64,000 bases of DNA from Lachnospiraceae bacterium (GTDB lineage Bacteria > Bacillota > Clostridia > Lachnospirales > Lachnospiraceae), in assembly GCA_017470935.1 (NCBI GenBank), contig JAFUXG010000046.1, positions 1 to 64,000 on the forward strand. The letters are read 5' to 3'. Made by a program: the position numbers and the translations under genes. Positions within the stretch are counted from its first letter, which is position 1. Every line of letters starts with the position of its first letter. The notes beneath the pieces are model-generated. The model had not been told where the DNA came from. It made no database searches and saw only the letters and a program-made list of their open reading frames with translations. This document shows, one piece after another, positions 18,579 through 27,468 of the stretch.

Positions 18579-19916
18579 ATGGGTAAAGTAATAGTAATCG
18601 GTGGCGGTGCTGCCGGAATGATGGCAGCAATATGGGCCGCAAGAAATGATAATAATGTAATATTGATTGAACAGAATGATAAGCTTGGTAAAAAGCTGTT
18701 TATTACAGGGAAGGGCAGATGTAATTTTACTAATGCCTGTGATATAGAGGACTTATTTGGCAATGTAGCAACCAACTCCAAGTTCATGTACAGCTCTTTC
18801 TATTCATTTTCCAATCAGCAGGTAATGGATTTTTTTGAAGAATTGGGACTTCGATATAAGATTGAACGAGGAAACCGTGTTTTTCCTGCCTCGGATCATT
18901 CTTCGGATGTTATCAAGGTGTTGGAAAAAGAGCTTAGAAGATTAAATGTGGATATAATGCTTAATACAAAAGCAGATGAGCTTATTATAGAAAATGATGC
19001 CATATGTGGTGTTTTTGTTCGTGAAGTAAAGAATGGTAACGTAAATAACGGAAAAACTAATAATAAAATCTATAATGATAGTGGCAGAACAATTAAACGT
19101 AATAGTGATAAGAACAGTAAAACATACAAATTAACCGCAGACAAAGTTATAGCTGCAACAGGCGGCGTCTCATATCCCCGTACCGGAGCCTGTGATTCAG
19201 GATATCGATTTGCAGAAAGTGCCGGACATAATGTAATCAAAGCTCAGACGTCTTTAGTACCGTTTGAAGTTAAAGAGAAATGGTGTAAGGATTTGATGGG
19301 TGTGTCACTCAAAAATGTAGGTATGTCTATATTTGTTAAGGATGATAAAGGGAAAGAGAAGAAAATCTTTGATGATTTTGGTGAAATGCTTTTCACACAC
19401 TTTGGAGTAAGTGGTCCCATGGTAATAAAGGCAAGTGCATATATTCATAAATATCTTGGAAGGGATATTATTCTTTCAATTGACTTAAAGCCGGCACTTA
19501 ATGATAAGCAGCTTGATGAAAGAATACTTAGGGACTTTGAGCTTTTCAAGAACAAGCAGCTTAATAACAGTCTTGATAAATTATTGTTAAAGGCTTTGAT
19601 TCCTGTTATAATTGGTGTCAGTGGTCTTGACGGTGATAAAAAGATTTCTGAAATTACTAAGGAAGAGAGAAAGGCATTGGGACAAGCTATAAAGGATTTG
19701 CGTCTTCATGTTACCGGACTTCGGGGATGGGATGAGGCTATAATTACTAAAGGCGGCATCAATGTTAAGGAGATAGACCCTGGGACTATGGAATCTAAGA
19801 TAGTCAAAGGGCTTTACTTTGCAGGTGAGGTTCTTGATGTGGATGCTCTTACAGGCGGCTTCAATTTGCAGATTGCATGGTCTACAGGTTATCTTGCAGG
19901 ATGCTTATTAGACTAA
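18579..19916 (+). CDS. NAD(P)/FAD-dependent oxidoreductase, HI0933/BaiN family
   Basis: 445 aa. The N-terminal FAD-binding motif VIGGGAAGMMAAIWAA starts within the first residues. Then follow the family-specific NDKLGKKLFITGKGRCNFTN, the ATGGVSYPRTGACDSGY motif, and a C-terminal GLYFAGEVLDVDALTGGFNLQ that completes the FAD site. This large family (HI0933, YhiN, BaiN) is mostly of unknown substrate; BaiN was proposed to act in bile-acid dehydroxylation in Clostridium scindens. The order HI0933-family gene, cmk, ispH-rpsA is common in Clostridia, which fits a housekeeping role more than bile acids. A Lys/Asn-rich insertion lies at about residues 150-185. Confidence 0.92.
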   Translation: MGKVIVIGGGAAGMMAAIWAARNDNNVILIEQNDKLGKKLFITGKGRCNFTNACDIEDLFGNVATNSKFMYSSFYSFSNQQVMDFFEELGLRYKIERGNRVFPASDHSSDVIKVLEKELRRLNVDIMLNTKADELIIENDAICGVFVREVKNGNVNNGKTNNKIYNDSGRTIKRNSDKNSKTYKLTADKVIAATGGVSYPRTGACDSGYRFAESAGHNVIKAQTSLVPFEVKEKWCKDLMGVSLKNVGMSIFVKDDKGKEKKIFDDFGEMLFTHFGVSGPMVIKASAYIHKYLGRDIILSIDLKPALNDKQLDERILRDFELFKNKQLNNSLDKLLLKALIPVIIGVSGLDGDKKISEITKEERKALGQAIKDLRLHVTGLRGWDEAIITKGGINVKEIDPGTMESKIVKGLYFAGEVLDVDALTGGFNLQIAWSTGYLAGCLLD

Positions 19917-20011
19917 TTTTTTATACTGTTTTTAGGCTGATTGTCTTTGATATCTCTGTCCAGCCATTTGCAGATATAGTGGCAAGTTATACCTGCTATG
20001 ACAGAGATCAA
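19913..20011 (-). CDS. Possible small hydrophobic membrane peptide with CKWLD motif (maybe a remnant)
   Basis: A 32-codon - strand frame in the gap between the flavoprotein gene and cmk. It reads as a hydrophobic helix (LISVIAGITCHYICKW), then LDRDIKDNQPKN. The helix ending in ICKWLD and a short polar tail resembles short membrane peptides that I recall from Firmicutes genomes and mobile elements. The only plausible start is TTG (20009-20011). No ribosome binding site is present, because that stretch holds the cmk site of the other strand. A decayed copy or chance frame is possible. Confidence 0.35.
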   Translation of the reverse strand: MISVIAGITCHYICKWLDRDIKDNQPKNSIKN

Positions 20012-20040
20012 AAAAGAAATTAAAATGTGGAGGTAAAAAA

Positions 20041-20691
20041 ATGGCAAGCATAGCAATCGACGGACCTGCAGGAGCAGGGAAAAGTACAATAGCCAAATTA
20101 GTGGCTAAGAAACTGGATTATATATATGTGGATACAGGTGCAATGTATCGGGCTATCGCATATGAACTGGTCAAAACAGGCGTTGATATTGAGGATGAAA
20201 AGGCACTTACTGATGCATGTGCTAAGATGAAGATTGAAATCAAGTATGAGGATGGAGTTCAGCAGGTTTATATGAATGGAGAAAATGTTACCCCATACTT
20301 AAGAACTGAGGAGACAGGCAATATGGCTTCTAAGTCTTCTGCAAAGGCTCCTGTTCGGGCTGCACTTCTAGATATTCAGCGCAATATGGCTGTGGAGCAT
20401 AATGTGGTAATGGATGGCAGGGATATTGGAACCAATGTACTTCCTAATGCTGAGACTAAGATATATCTCACAGCATCTGCTGATGAGAGAGCAAACCGCC
20501 GCTATAAGGAATTAACTGAAAAAGGAGAAGCTGCTGACTACGAGAAGATCAAAGCCGACATTATAGAACGTGATGAACGTGACATGAACCGTGATATTGC
20601 TCCCCTTAAACAAGCTGAAGATGCTGTATTAGTTGACAGTTCCGATATGACTATAGATGAGGTTGTTACTGAAATTTTAACGCATGTATAA
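20041..20691 (+). CDS. cmk: Cytidylate kinase
   Basis: 216 aa, normal length. Phosphorylates CMP and dCMP with ATP. The P-loop GPAGAGKSTIAK is at residues 8-19, followed by YVDTGAMYRA, which positions the nucleotide. DGRDIGTNVLPNA and the Arg-rich lid DERANRRYKEL follow, with RDMNRDIAPLKQA later. TGGAGG precedes the ATG. It stands upstream of ispH-rpsA, a conserved Clostridia arrangement matching cmk-rpsA in other bacteria. Confidence 0.96.
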   Translation: MASIAIDGPAGAGKSTIAKLVAKKLDYIYVDTGAMYRAIAYELVKTGVDIEDEKALTDACAKMKIEIKYEDGVQQVYMNGENVTPYLRTEETGNMASKSSAKAPVRAALLDIQRNMAVEHNVVMDGRDIGTNVLPNAETKIYLTASADERANRRYKELTEKGEAADYEKIKADIIERDERDMNRDIAPLKQAEDAVLVDSSDMTIDEVVTEILTHV

Positions 20692-20803
20692 TTTATAAAC
20701 AATAAATAATATTTGGAACTACGAACAATGAACACACTATAAAAATCTTACCGGAGTTGCACTTCAAAGATAATTAGTATAAATTTAATCAGGGAGAATT
20801 GCC

Positions 20804-22879
20804 ATGGAAGTAATACTTGCAAAAACAGCTGGCTTCTGCTTTGGTGTTAAGAGAGCGGTGGATACCGTATATGAGCAGACCGGTAAGGGTAATGTATATA
20901 CATATGGCCCTATAATACACAATGAAGAGGTTGTTAAGGATCTTGAATCAAAGGGTGTGAAGGTGCTTAACAGTGAAGCTGAACTTAGGGCTTTGGATAA
21001 GGGTACTGTTGTTATCAGATCCCATGGTGTTGACAGGCACATTTATGACATTATTAATGAAAATAACCTTGAATTGATAGATGCTACCTGTCCTTTTGTT
21101 AAGAAAATCCATAATATTGCCGATAAAGATAGTAGTGTCGGGAGACAGATTGTTATCATTGGCAGCAGAGAGCACCCTGAAGTGCAGGGAATATGCGGCT
21201 GGTGCAACAGTGAGCCTGTTGTATTAGAGTCGATAGATGATGCTATAGCTTATACGAATGATACAGGTTCTGATCTCAGCATTGTGGCTCAGACCACATT
21301 TAATCACAATAATTTCAACAAGATAGTTGAAATCTTTGAGAAAAAAGGTTATAATATAACCGTTTATAACACTATCTGTAATGCAACTGCTATGAGGCAG
21401 AAGGAAGCTGCTGATATTGCAGGGCAGGTAGATGCTATGATTGTCATTGGCGGGAGGAATAGTTCTAACACACAAAAGCTGTATGACATTAGCAAAAAAG
21501 AATGTGCAAATACTTACTATATTCAGACACTCGATGACTTGGATTTGGCTACTTTTGAATCCGTTGATAGGGTAGGTATTACAGCAGGGGCGTCTACCCC
21601 ACATCAAATTATTAAGGAGGTTCATGGTAGCATGGCAGACGATTTCGGAAAATTATTTGAGGAAAGCCTGGCAGAAGAGAACAGGATCAGCCAGGGAAAG
21701 ATTGTGAAAGGAACTGTAATTGATGTCAAGGATGACGAGATTATCCTTAATATCAACTATAAGGCGGATGGTATTATTACCAAGGCTGAGTATTCTAATG
21801 ATCCTTCAATCTCTTTAAAGGATAAGGTTCATGTTGATGATGTGATTGAGGCTAAGGTTATTAAGACTAATGACGGTGATGGACAGGTTCTTTTATCTGT
21901 TAAGAGAGTAGCAGCAGAGAAGGCTAATGAGGAGCTGGCTTCTGCATTTGAGAATGGAGAGATCTTGAAGGGTGTTGTTACACAGGCTGTTAAGGGTGGT
22001 CTTGTAACATCCGTTGGAGAGGCAAGAGTATTTATTCCTGCAAGTCTTGTTTCTGATACATTTGAGAATGATCTTAGTAAGTTTGTTAATCAGGAGATAG
22101 AATTTAAGCTTGTTGAATTTGAGCCTAGAGCAAGAAAGATCATAGGTGACCGTAAGAGTCTTGTTAAGGCTGAGAAGGAAGCAGCAAAGAAGGCATTGTT
22201 TGACAGAATCAATGTCGGTGATACTGTAGAAGGAACAGTTAAGAATGTTACTGACTTTGGTGCATTTATTGATCTTGGCGGAGCTGATGGACTTCTTCAC
22301 ATCTCTGAGATGTCATGGGGAAGAGTTGATAATCCAAAGAAGCATTTCAAGGTAGGAGATCAGGTAAGAGCCTTTATTAAGGACATTCAGGGTGAGAAGA
22401 TTGCACTTTCTCTCAAGTTTGAGGACACTAATCCATGGGTGGCAGCAGGTGACAAGTATGCAGTTGGCAATATTGTTATCGGTCGTGTTGCCAGAATGAC
22501 AGATTTTGGCGCGTTTGTTGAGTTAGAGCCGGGTGTTGATGCACTGCTTCATGTATCTCAGATTTCCAGAGAGCATATTGATAAGCCATCAAGTGTTCTT
22601 TCAGTAGGTCAGGAGATCGAGGCTAAGGTTGTTGATTGTAGATTAGAGGAGAGAAAGATCAGTCTTAGCATGAAGGAGCTTCTTCCGGAGATAGATGAGG
22701 AAAGCAATGATTATGTTGATGAAGAGCCTGTTGAGAAGGCAGATACAGCAGAGGAGGCACCTGTAGAGGAGGCTGCTCCTGTAACAGAGGATACTGCTGC
22801 GGAAGCAACAGAGGAAGAGACTGATGAGGCTGCCGGTTCTGGGACAGAGGAAACACCTGCAGAGGATAGTGAAGAATAA
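20804..22879 (+). CDS. ispH: Fusion of IspH (HMBPP reductase) and ribosomal protein S1
   Basis: 691 aa bifunctional protein. Residues 1-285 are IspH, the last MEP-pathway enzyme, with the three cluster cysteines in GFCFGVKRAV (Cys13), DATCPFVKK and TICNATAMRQ. After a short linker, four S1 RNA-binding domains follow from about residue 295, the clearest being TVEGTVKNVTDFGAFIDLGG and a further NIVIGRVARMTDFGAFVE copy. The last 55 residues are a Glu/Ala-rich acidic tail. Fused IspH-S1 proteins are known from Clostridia, and the S1 part is thought to serve translation. GGGAGAA precedes the start. A strong terminator follows. Confidence 0.96.
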   Translation: MEVILAKTAGFCFGVKRAVDTVYEQTGKGNVYTYGPIIHNEEVVKDLESKGVKVLNSEAELRALDKGTVVIRSHGVDRHIYDIINENNLELIDATCPFVKKIHNIADKDSSVGRQIVIIGSREHPEVQGICGWCNSEPVVLESIDDAIAYTNDTGSDLSIVAQTTFNHNNFNKIVEIFEKKGYNITVYNTICNATAMRQKEAADIAGQVDAMIVIGGRNSSNTQKLYDISKKECANTYYIQTLDDLDLATFESVDRVGITAGASTPHQIIKEVHGSMADDFGKLFEESLAEENRISQGKIVKGTVIDVKDDEIILNINYKADGIITKAEYSNDPSISLKDKVHVDDVIEAKVIKTNDGDGQVLLSVKRVAAEKANEELASAFENGEILKGVVTQAVKGGLVTSVGEARVFIPASLVSDTFENDLSKFVNQEIEFKLVEFEPRARKIIGDRKSLVKAEKEAAKKALFDRINVGDTVEGTVKNVTDFGAFIDLGGADGLLHISEMSWGRVDNPKKHFKVGDQVRAFIKDIQGEKIALSLKFEDTNPWVAAGDKYAVGNIVIGRVARMTDFGAFVELEPGVDALLHVSQISREHIDKPSSVLSVGQEIEAKVVDCRLEERKISLSMKELLPEIDEESNDYVDEEPVEKADTAEEAPVEEAAPVTEDTAAEATEEETDEAAGSGTEETPAEDSEE

Positions 22880-22900
22880 TAATATCTTTTGTAGTATTGA

Positions 22901-22936
22901 CCCCATCCGTTTAAATTAATAAAGGGATGGGGTTTT
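22901..22936 (+). terminator. Rho-independent terminator after ispH-rpsA
   Basis: Perfect 8-bp stem CCCCATCC/GGATGGGG with a 16-base loop, followed by TTTT. It separates ispH-rpsA from cheR. Confidence 0.85.
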
Positions 22937-22967
22937 AAAATAATTTGATGAGAAGGGGATACATATT

Positions 22968-23744
22968 ATGGCATATGATTATGAGAATTTTAAGCAGGAT
23001 GTTTACAAGCTGACAGATATTAATTTATCTTTATACAAAGAACGTCAGATGAAGCGGAGGATTGAATCGCTTATAGCCAGGAAGGGACACAAGGATTTTG
23101 AAAGCTTTTATAATGCTATGAAGAAGGATCCTGAGCTTCTTAAGACATTTGTGGGATATCTTACAATTAATGTATCAGAATTTTACAGAAACCCAGCACA
23201 GTGGGAGCTTTTTGAAAAGCAAATGATACCGTACTTAGAGAAGAATTTCGGCAGAAGGATCAATATATGGAGTGCGGCATGCTCTACTGGTGATGAGCCG
23301 TATACTATTGCAATGATCCTTGCAAAGCATTTTCCGCTTAATCAGATTAAGATTACAGCGACGGATATTGATGAGGAAGTGTTAGCTTTTGCTAAGGAGG
23401 GAGTATATTCTGCAAAGAGTGTTTCGGGACTTCCTAAGGAGCTGTTATCAAAGCATTTCAAACAGGATGGCAACAGCTATGCTATTAATGATGATATTAA
23501 GAAATGTATAGACTTTAAGAAGCATAATCTTCTTAAGGACAGATACCCTGTGAATATGCATATGATAGTATGTAGAAATGTTGTTATATATTTTACTGAT
23601 GATGCAAAGGATGAGGTATATTCAAAGTTCCATAATACATTGGTTAAAGATGGAATACTATTCATTGGTAATACTGAGCAGATAGTTCATGCAAAGGAAA
23701 TAGGATTCGGTTCACTTGATTCCTTCTTCTATGTAAAGCAGTAA
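22968..23744 (+). CDS. cheR: Chemotaxis protein methyltransferase CheR
   Basis: 258 aa. Transfers methyl groups from S-adenosylmethionine to glutamates of chemoreceptors. The all-helical CheR N-terminal domain (1-75) includes ERQMKRRIESLIARKG, and VNVSEFYRNP-like residues follow at about 65. The SAM-binding domain contains NIWSAACSTGDEPYTIA and TATDIDEEVLAFA, then HMIVCRNVVIYF and LFIGNTEQ. It is a lone che gene here. A chemoreceptor gene at 60.2 kb is a possible substrate, but no che operon is in the window. Flanked on both sides by terminators. Confidence 0.95.
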   Translation: MAYDYENFKQDVYKLTDINLSLYKERQMKRRIESLIARKGHKDFESFYNAMKKDPELLKTFVGYLTINVSEFYRNPAQWELFEKQMIPYLEKNFGRRINIWSAACSTGDEPYTIAMILAKHFPLNQIKITATDIDEEVLAFAKEGVYSAKSVSGLPKELLSKHFKQDGNSYAINDDIKKCIDFKKHNLLKDRYPVNMHMIVCRNVVIYFTDDAKDEVYSKFHNTLVKDGILFIGNTEQIVHAKEIGFGSLDSFFYVKQ

Positions 23745-23770
23745 TATTAATACATGAGAAAAATTATACC

Positions 23771-23808
23771 AAAAAGATATACTGTCGGTTGACGGTATAT
23801 CTTTTTTT
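23771..23808. terminator. Bidirectional terminator between cheR and the converging nuclease gene
   Basis: AAAAAGATATAC and GTATATCTTTTTTT form a stem with A-runs on one side and T-runs on the other, so it can end transcripts from both converging genes. Confidence 0.85.
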
Positions 23809-23872
23809 AATGATTATTTATTAGAATAATTATTGGGATTATAATTGACATAATTATTATCATAAAAGAGCC

Positions 23873-25051
23873 TTATAAAAAAGTTTTCAGAAGCTCAGTA
23901 GCATATACATTCTTATTGACAGCGCTGTCATTTAATAATGAATCCATAGTGCGATAACAAGCTTTATCATTCGCAGTATCCTTGAAACATTCATGATAAT
24001 CATTGTCCGGACAAATGATGAATGAATCTGATTTTGTAATGTAACAGTTTGATTTTGTTGCACGTTGGCGATTATCCGGTGATACATAGGCTGCAACACT
24101 TTTGTGGATAGCCATATCCTCATTTGGAAGATAATAATAGTTTTTGTAGTCCTTAAAAAAGTGCTTAAATGTAGCATTTATAATGGGAATTATCAGGGTG
24201 GCGGAAGTGTCTGAAGCATTGATATACACACCTTTCCTGTTTGTATATAGAAGTCTCTTTGGCAGTGCAAGATGCTCCTTTAATTCAAGCTCCAGTACCA
24301 GCTTTGAAGCATTTTCATCATGGGAAATGCTTACTATTGTGATTTCTGGATGCTCTAATAAGACCTTATACCTCAGGATGTTGCTGATGCCGGGCATTCC
24401 CATTAGATCATCATGGTTATGGAGAAGAAGTAAATGTTCCTTTTCTGCATCCGGTCTTGCCACATATCGCTGATATACGTTAATGAGTTCACCGCCGTTA
24501 TATGTATCCTGGCGGTTTATGCCAAGATATTTTTCTATGGTGACCTGCTTAACATTTTCAATTCCCAGTATATTCTTATAGGAACGGATATCCTTGTATA
24601 TATCAAGCTGTATAAGCTTTTCAATATTATCAATTGGAAGTGAGTATTTGCCTGCTTTTTCTTTGATATATGGTACGTCAAAGGTTGTTCCGTTAAAATG
24701 GACTAAATGAGTGAAGCCAGAACAGAATTCGTTAAAGGCTTCAATGAGCGCTTCTTCGCAATATCCATCATCATTAAACCATTGGCGTATATTGATTGTA
24801 TTATCATCAAACCAAAGGGCGCCAATCAGATACAGAGTAGAGCTTCTTGCAGAAAGACCGGTGGTCTCAATATCAAAATAAAGGCAGTGGTTTGTATCAG
24901 GATTGTTTCCGGTATTTGAGAGGGTATTGCTATCAGACAAGGTATTGCCTCCTAAGGGTGATCCTTCATACATAATTTTGTAATATGTATCTATATAATT
25001 ATTAAGTACAGTAATATTATTTTCTGTGTGTCTGTAATCTATGGTCTTCAT
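23873..25051 (-). CDS. YprB-like ribonuclease H-fold exonuclease
   Basis: 392 aa on the - strand. Residues about 55-215 form a DEDD-type exonuclease/RNase H-like domain: YFDIETTGLSARSSTLYLIG (metal-binding Asp and Glu), HFNGTTFDVPYIKEKA, and a late HNHDDLMGMPGI carrying the last acidic residue. This is the YprB/ribonuclease-H-like family (DUF8048/PF13482 type) common in Firmicutes; the substrate is not established. The C-terminal 170 residues have no domain I can name. GAAAGGAAA lies upstream of the start. The gene converges on cheR and diverges from ruvA. Confidence 0.82.
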   Translation of the reverse strand: MKTIDYRHTENNITVLNNYIDTYYKIMYEGSPLGGNTLSDSNTLSNTGNNPDTNHCLYFDIETTGLSARSSTLYLIGALWFDDNTINIRQWFNDDGYCEEALIEAFNEFCSGFTHLVHFNGTTFDVPYIKEKAGKYSLPIDNIEKLIQLDIYKDIRSYKNILGIENVKQVTIEKYLGINRQDTYNGGELINVYQRYVARPDAEKEHLLLLHNHDDLMGMPGISNILRYKVLLEHPEITIVSISHDENASKLVLELELKEHLALPKRLLYTNRKGVYINASDTSATLIIPIINATFKHFFKDYKNYYYLPNEDMAIHKSVAAYVSPDNRQRATKSNCYITKSDSFIICPDNDYHECFKDTANDKACYRTMDSLLNDSAVNKNVYATELLKTFL

Positions 25052-25168
25052 TTCATTTGTTTCCTTTCAGAAAGATACTGCATGGATAATTATCCGAAAT
25101 CAGTTTTTAGTAAAATTACAAGATAATGTGTTTTTTTCATTTATATGATAGCATATTTTGTTGAAATG

Positions 25169-25177
25169 TGATATACT
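25169..25177 (+). promoter_or_regulatory. Extended -10 promoter for ruvAB
   Basis: TGATATACT at 25169-25177 is a TGn-type extended -10, with no good -35 at 17 bases. It lies 40 bases ahead of ruvA in the 165-base divergent gap shared with the nuclease gene. Confidence 0.4.
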
Positions 25178-25216
25178 AAAAAACGATTGAAAATGATAAA
25201 GAAAGGGTATTTTGCT

Positions 25217-25840
25217 ATGATAGGCTATATTAAGGGCATAGTTACCGGAATTTTTGATGATTACCTTCTTGTGGAAAACCAGGGAATCGGTTTTCGTATA
25301 TTCACTTCGGGAATGGTGCTCTCAGAGCTTACAAGAGTCAATCAGGAGGTCAAGCTTTTTACATATCTTCATGTAAGGGAGGATGAGCTTACGTTGTTTG
25401 GCTTTCCTACACAGGAGGAGATGGACACCTTTAAGCTGCTTATTTCAGTTAATGGCATAGGACCCAAGGTTGCATTATCCATTCTCTCAACTCTGTCTGT
25501 TAAGGACTTGTCTCTTGCAATAATGATGGGAGATACTAAGGCTATTACAAGAGCTAATGGTGTTGGTGCCAAGGGGGCCGGCAGAGTTATCATGGAGCTT
25601 AAGGATAAGCTGCATTACGAGGATGTACTTTCCTTAGATGGAGATGGTGGTGCCGGACCCGGCAGGGATGCACTTACATCAGGAGCTGCAAAGAGTGATA
25701 ATGTATCTGATGCGGTGCTGGCTCTTGTAAGCCTTGGATATTCTGAGTTTGAGGCAATGAAGGCTGTGAAGCTTGTTCCAGGTTATGAGAGCCTTGATTC
25801 GGACAAGCTGTTAAAGGAAGCACTGAAGAAGATTTTTTAA
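25217..25840 (+). CDS. ruvA: Holliday junction branch migration protein RuvA
   Basis: 207 aa. Binds four-way junctions as a tetramer and loads the RuvB motors. OB-fold domain 1 begins MIGYIKGIVTG; domain II has two helix-hairpin-helix motifs, including NGIGPKVALSILS and ANGVGAKGAGRVIMEL; the short C-terminal domain III (SLGYSEFEAMKAV) contacts RuvB. The frame opens 30 bases earlier, but the conserved N-terminus and the AAAGGG site favour ATG 25217. Normal length. ruvB follows after 120 bases. Confidence 0.96.
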   Translation: MIGYIKGIVTGIFDDYLLVENQGIGFRIFTSGMVLSELTRVNQEVKLFTYLHVREDELTLFGFPTQEEMDTFKLLISVNGIGPKVALSILSTLSVKDLSLAIMMGDTKAITRANGVGAKGAGRVIMELKDKLHYEDVLSLDGDGGAGPGRDALTSGAAKSDNVSDAVLALVSLGYSEFEAMKAVKLVPGYESLDSDKLLKEALKKIF

Positions 25841-25960
25841 AGAAGATTAAAAAAATAATATTTATAAAAAGTTATTTGAAAAGCATTTTGAAAAAATTAT
25901 AGATATGTACAATAGATCTTAATAAAAAATATCAGTTTAAAAGGAAAATTATAGAACAAG

Positions 25961-26956
25961 ATGGAAGACAGAATAATAAGTACACAGATACTTCCTGAGG
26001 ATGTGAAGACAGAGAATAATCTTCGTCCTGCCATGCTTATGGATTATATCGGTCAGGAAAAGGCAAAACAAAATCTTAAGGTTTTTATAGAGGCTGCAAA
26101 GAACAGAAAGGAAGCTCTTGACCATGTGCTTTTATATGGACCGCCGGGGCTTGGCAAGACCACAATGGCTTCAATAATTGCCAATGAGATGGGGAGTCAT
26201 TTGAAGATCACTTCCGGTCCTGCTATTGAGAAGCCTGGTGAGCTTGCAGCTATTCTTAATAATCTTAATGAGAATGATGTATTGTTCATAGACGAGATAC
26301 ACAGGCTTAACCGTCAGGTGGAGGAGGTTTTATATCCCGCCATGGAGGATTTTGCCATTGATATTATGATTGGTAAGGGCCAGGCAGCAAGAAGTATTAG
26401 GCTTGACCTTCCACATTTTACACTTGTTGGAGCAACAACAAGAGCGGGGATGCTTACAGCGCCATTAAGAGACCGGTTTGGAGTTGTTAATCGTCTTGAG
26501 TTTTACTCTAATGATGAGCTTGCTGAGATTGTCAAAAGATCGGCAAAGGTTTTAGATATTGGAATGGATGATGAGGGTGCAATTGAGATAGCCAGACGGT
26601 CACGGGGAACACCGAGACTTGCCAACAGGCTGCTGAAAAGGGTCAGGGATTTTGCTGAGGTCTCCTATGATGGAGAGATTACCGGAGAGGTTGCCAAGAA
26701 CGCACTTGATAAGCTGGAGGTGGATTCCTTTGGATTGGATCAGATTGACAGGAACATATTACTGACAATTATAGAGAAGTTCTCCGGCAAGCCGGTGGGG
26801 CTTGACACCTTGGCAGCGGCAATAGGTGAGGATCCAGGAACTATCGAGGATGTATATGAGCCATATCTGATCAAGAATGGACTTCTTGCACGTACCCCTA
26901 AGGGCAGGGTTGTTACTGATCTGGCCTACAAGCATTTCGGAATGTTTGGCGGATGA
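25961..26956 (+). CDS. ruvB: Holliday junction branch migration ATPase RuvB
   Basis: 331 aa AAA+ helicase, full length. Walker [13 protein letters not shown] lies at about residues 58-70, Walker [11 protein letters not shown] at about 107-116. Sensor 1 is GATTRAGML, followed by the RLEFY segment. Sensor 2 is in [19 protein letters not shown], and a winged-helix domain ends in [17 protein letters not shown]. It drives branch migration together with RuvA. The 120-base gap before it has a weak possible promoter (TTGAAA 25876, TATAGA 25898), so it may also be transcribed on its own. Confidence 0.97.
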   Translation: MEDRIISTQILPEDVKTENNLRPAMLMDYIGQEKAKQNLKVFIEAAKNRKEALDHVLLYGPPGLGKTTMASIIANEMGSHLKITSGPAIEKPGELAAILNNLNENDVLFIDEIHRLNRQVEEVLYPAMEDFAIDIMIGKGQAARSIRLDLPHFTLVGATTRAGMLTAPLRDRFGVVNRLEFYSNDELAEIVKRSAKVLDIGMDDEGAIEIARRSRGTPRLANRLLKRVRDFAEVSYDGEITGEVAKNALDKLEVDSFGLDQIDRNILLTIIEKFSGKPVGLDTLAAAIGEDPGTIEDVYEPYLIKNGLLARTPKGRVVTDLAYKHFGMFGG

Positions 26957-26983
26957 ATAAGTAGATTTAGGAGGATAATAATA

Positions 26984-27388
26984 ATGGATGGAAAGAATGA
27001 CATTCCAGTTGTGATCAACGGAAGAATATATAATCTCAGCGGCTATGAGGATACAGAGTATCTTCAGGATGTGGCTAATTACATGAATTCAAAGATCGCT
27101 GAATGCAAGGCAAGTGACGGCTTTAGAAGAATGAGTCCCGAATATCAGAATATTTTACTGGCTATTAATATTGCTGATGATTATTTCAAGGTGAAAAATC
27201 AGACAGGACAGCTTGCTGCTCAGGATGATGAGAAGGAGAAGCAGATATATGATCTAAGGCATGAGGTTATTGAAACCCAGATAAAGTATGAGTCTTCCAT
27301 GAGGCTGGTGGATGAGTATAAGGAGCAGGTCAATGCCCTGCAGAGAAAGATCATTCAGTTAGAGGCTGAGAAAACAAGAGATGTTTGA
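26984..27388 (+). CDS. zapA: Cell division protein ZapA
   Basis: 134 aa. ZapA binds and bundles FtsZ at the division site. The N-terminal globular domain (about 5-70) contains VVINGRIYNLSGYEDTEYLQ and LLAINIADDYF, typical of ZapA. The C-terminal half is a long coiled coil rich in Glu, Gln and Lys. TAGGAGG stands before the ATG. It lies between ruvB and the U32-family gene, an order often seen in Clostridia. Confidence 0.9.
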   Translation: MDGKNDIPVVINGRIYNLSGYEDTEYLQDVANYMNSKIAECKASDGFRRMSPEYQNILLAINIADDYFKVKNQTGQLAAQDDEKEKQIYDLRHEVIETQIKYESSMRLVDEYKEQVNALQRKIIQLEAEKTRDV

Positions 27389-27468
27389 TTATAATAAGCA
27401 GACTATAATAATATGAATTCATTTATGATAACGGATACAGATAGAATTATTATTGTAAAGGATAGAAT

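Noticed and set aside
19946..20013. Terminator hairpin after the flavoprotein gene
   Set aside because: The arms TCTCTGTC/GACAGAGA are 39 bases apart and are followed by an A-run, not a T-run, on the + strand.
20713..20783. Promoter for ispH-rpsA
   Set aside because: TTGGAA/TATAAA have a 19-base spacer and TTGCAC/TATAAA only 15, so neither is convincing; not listed.
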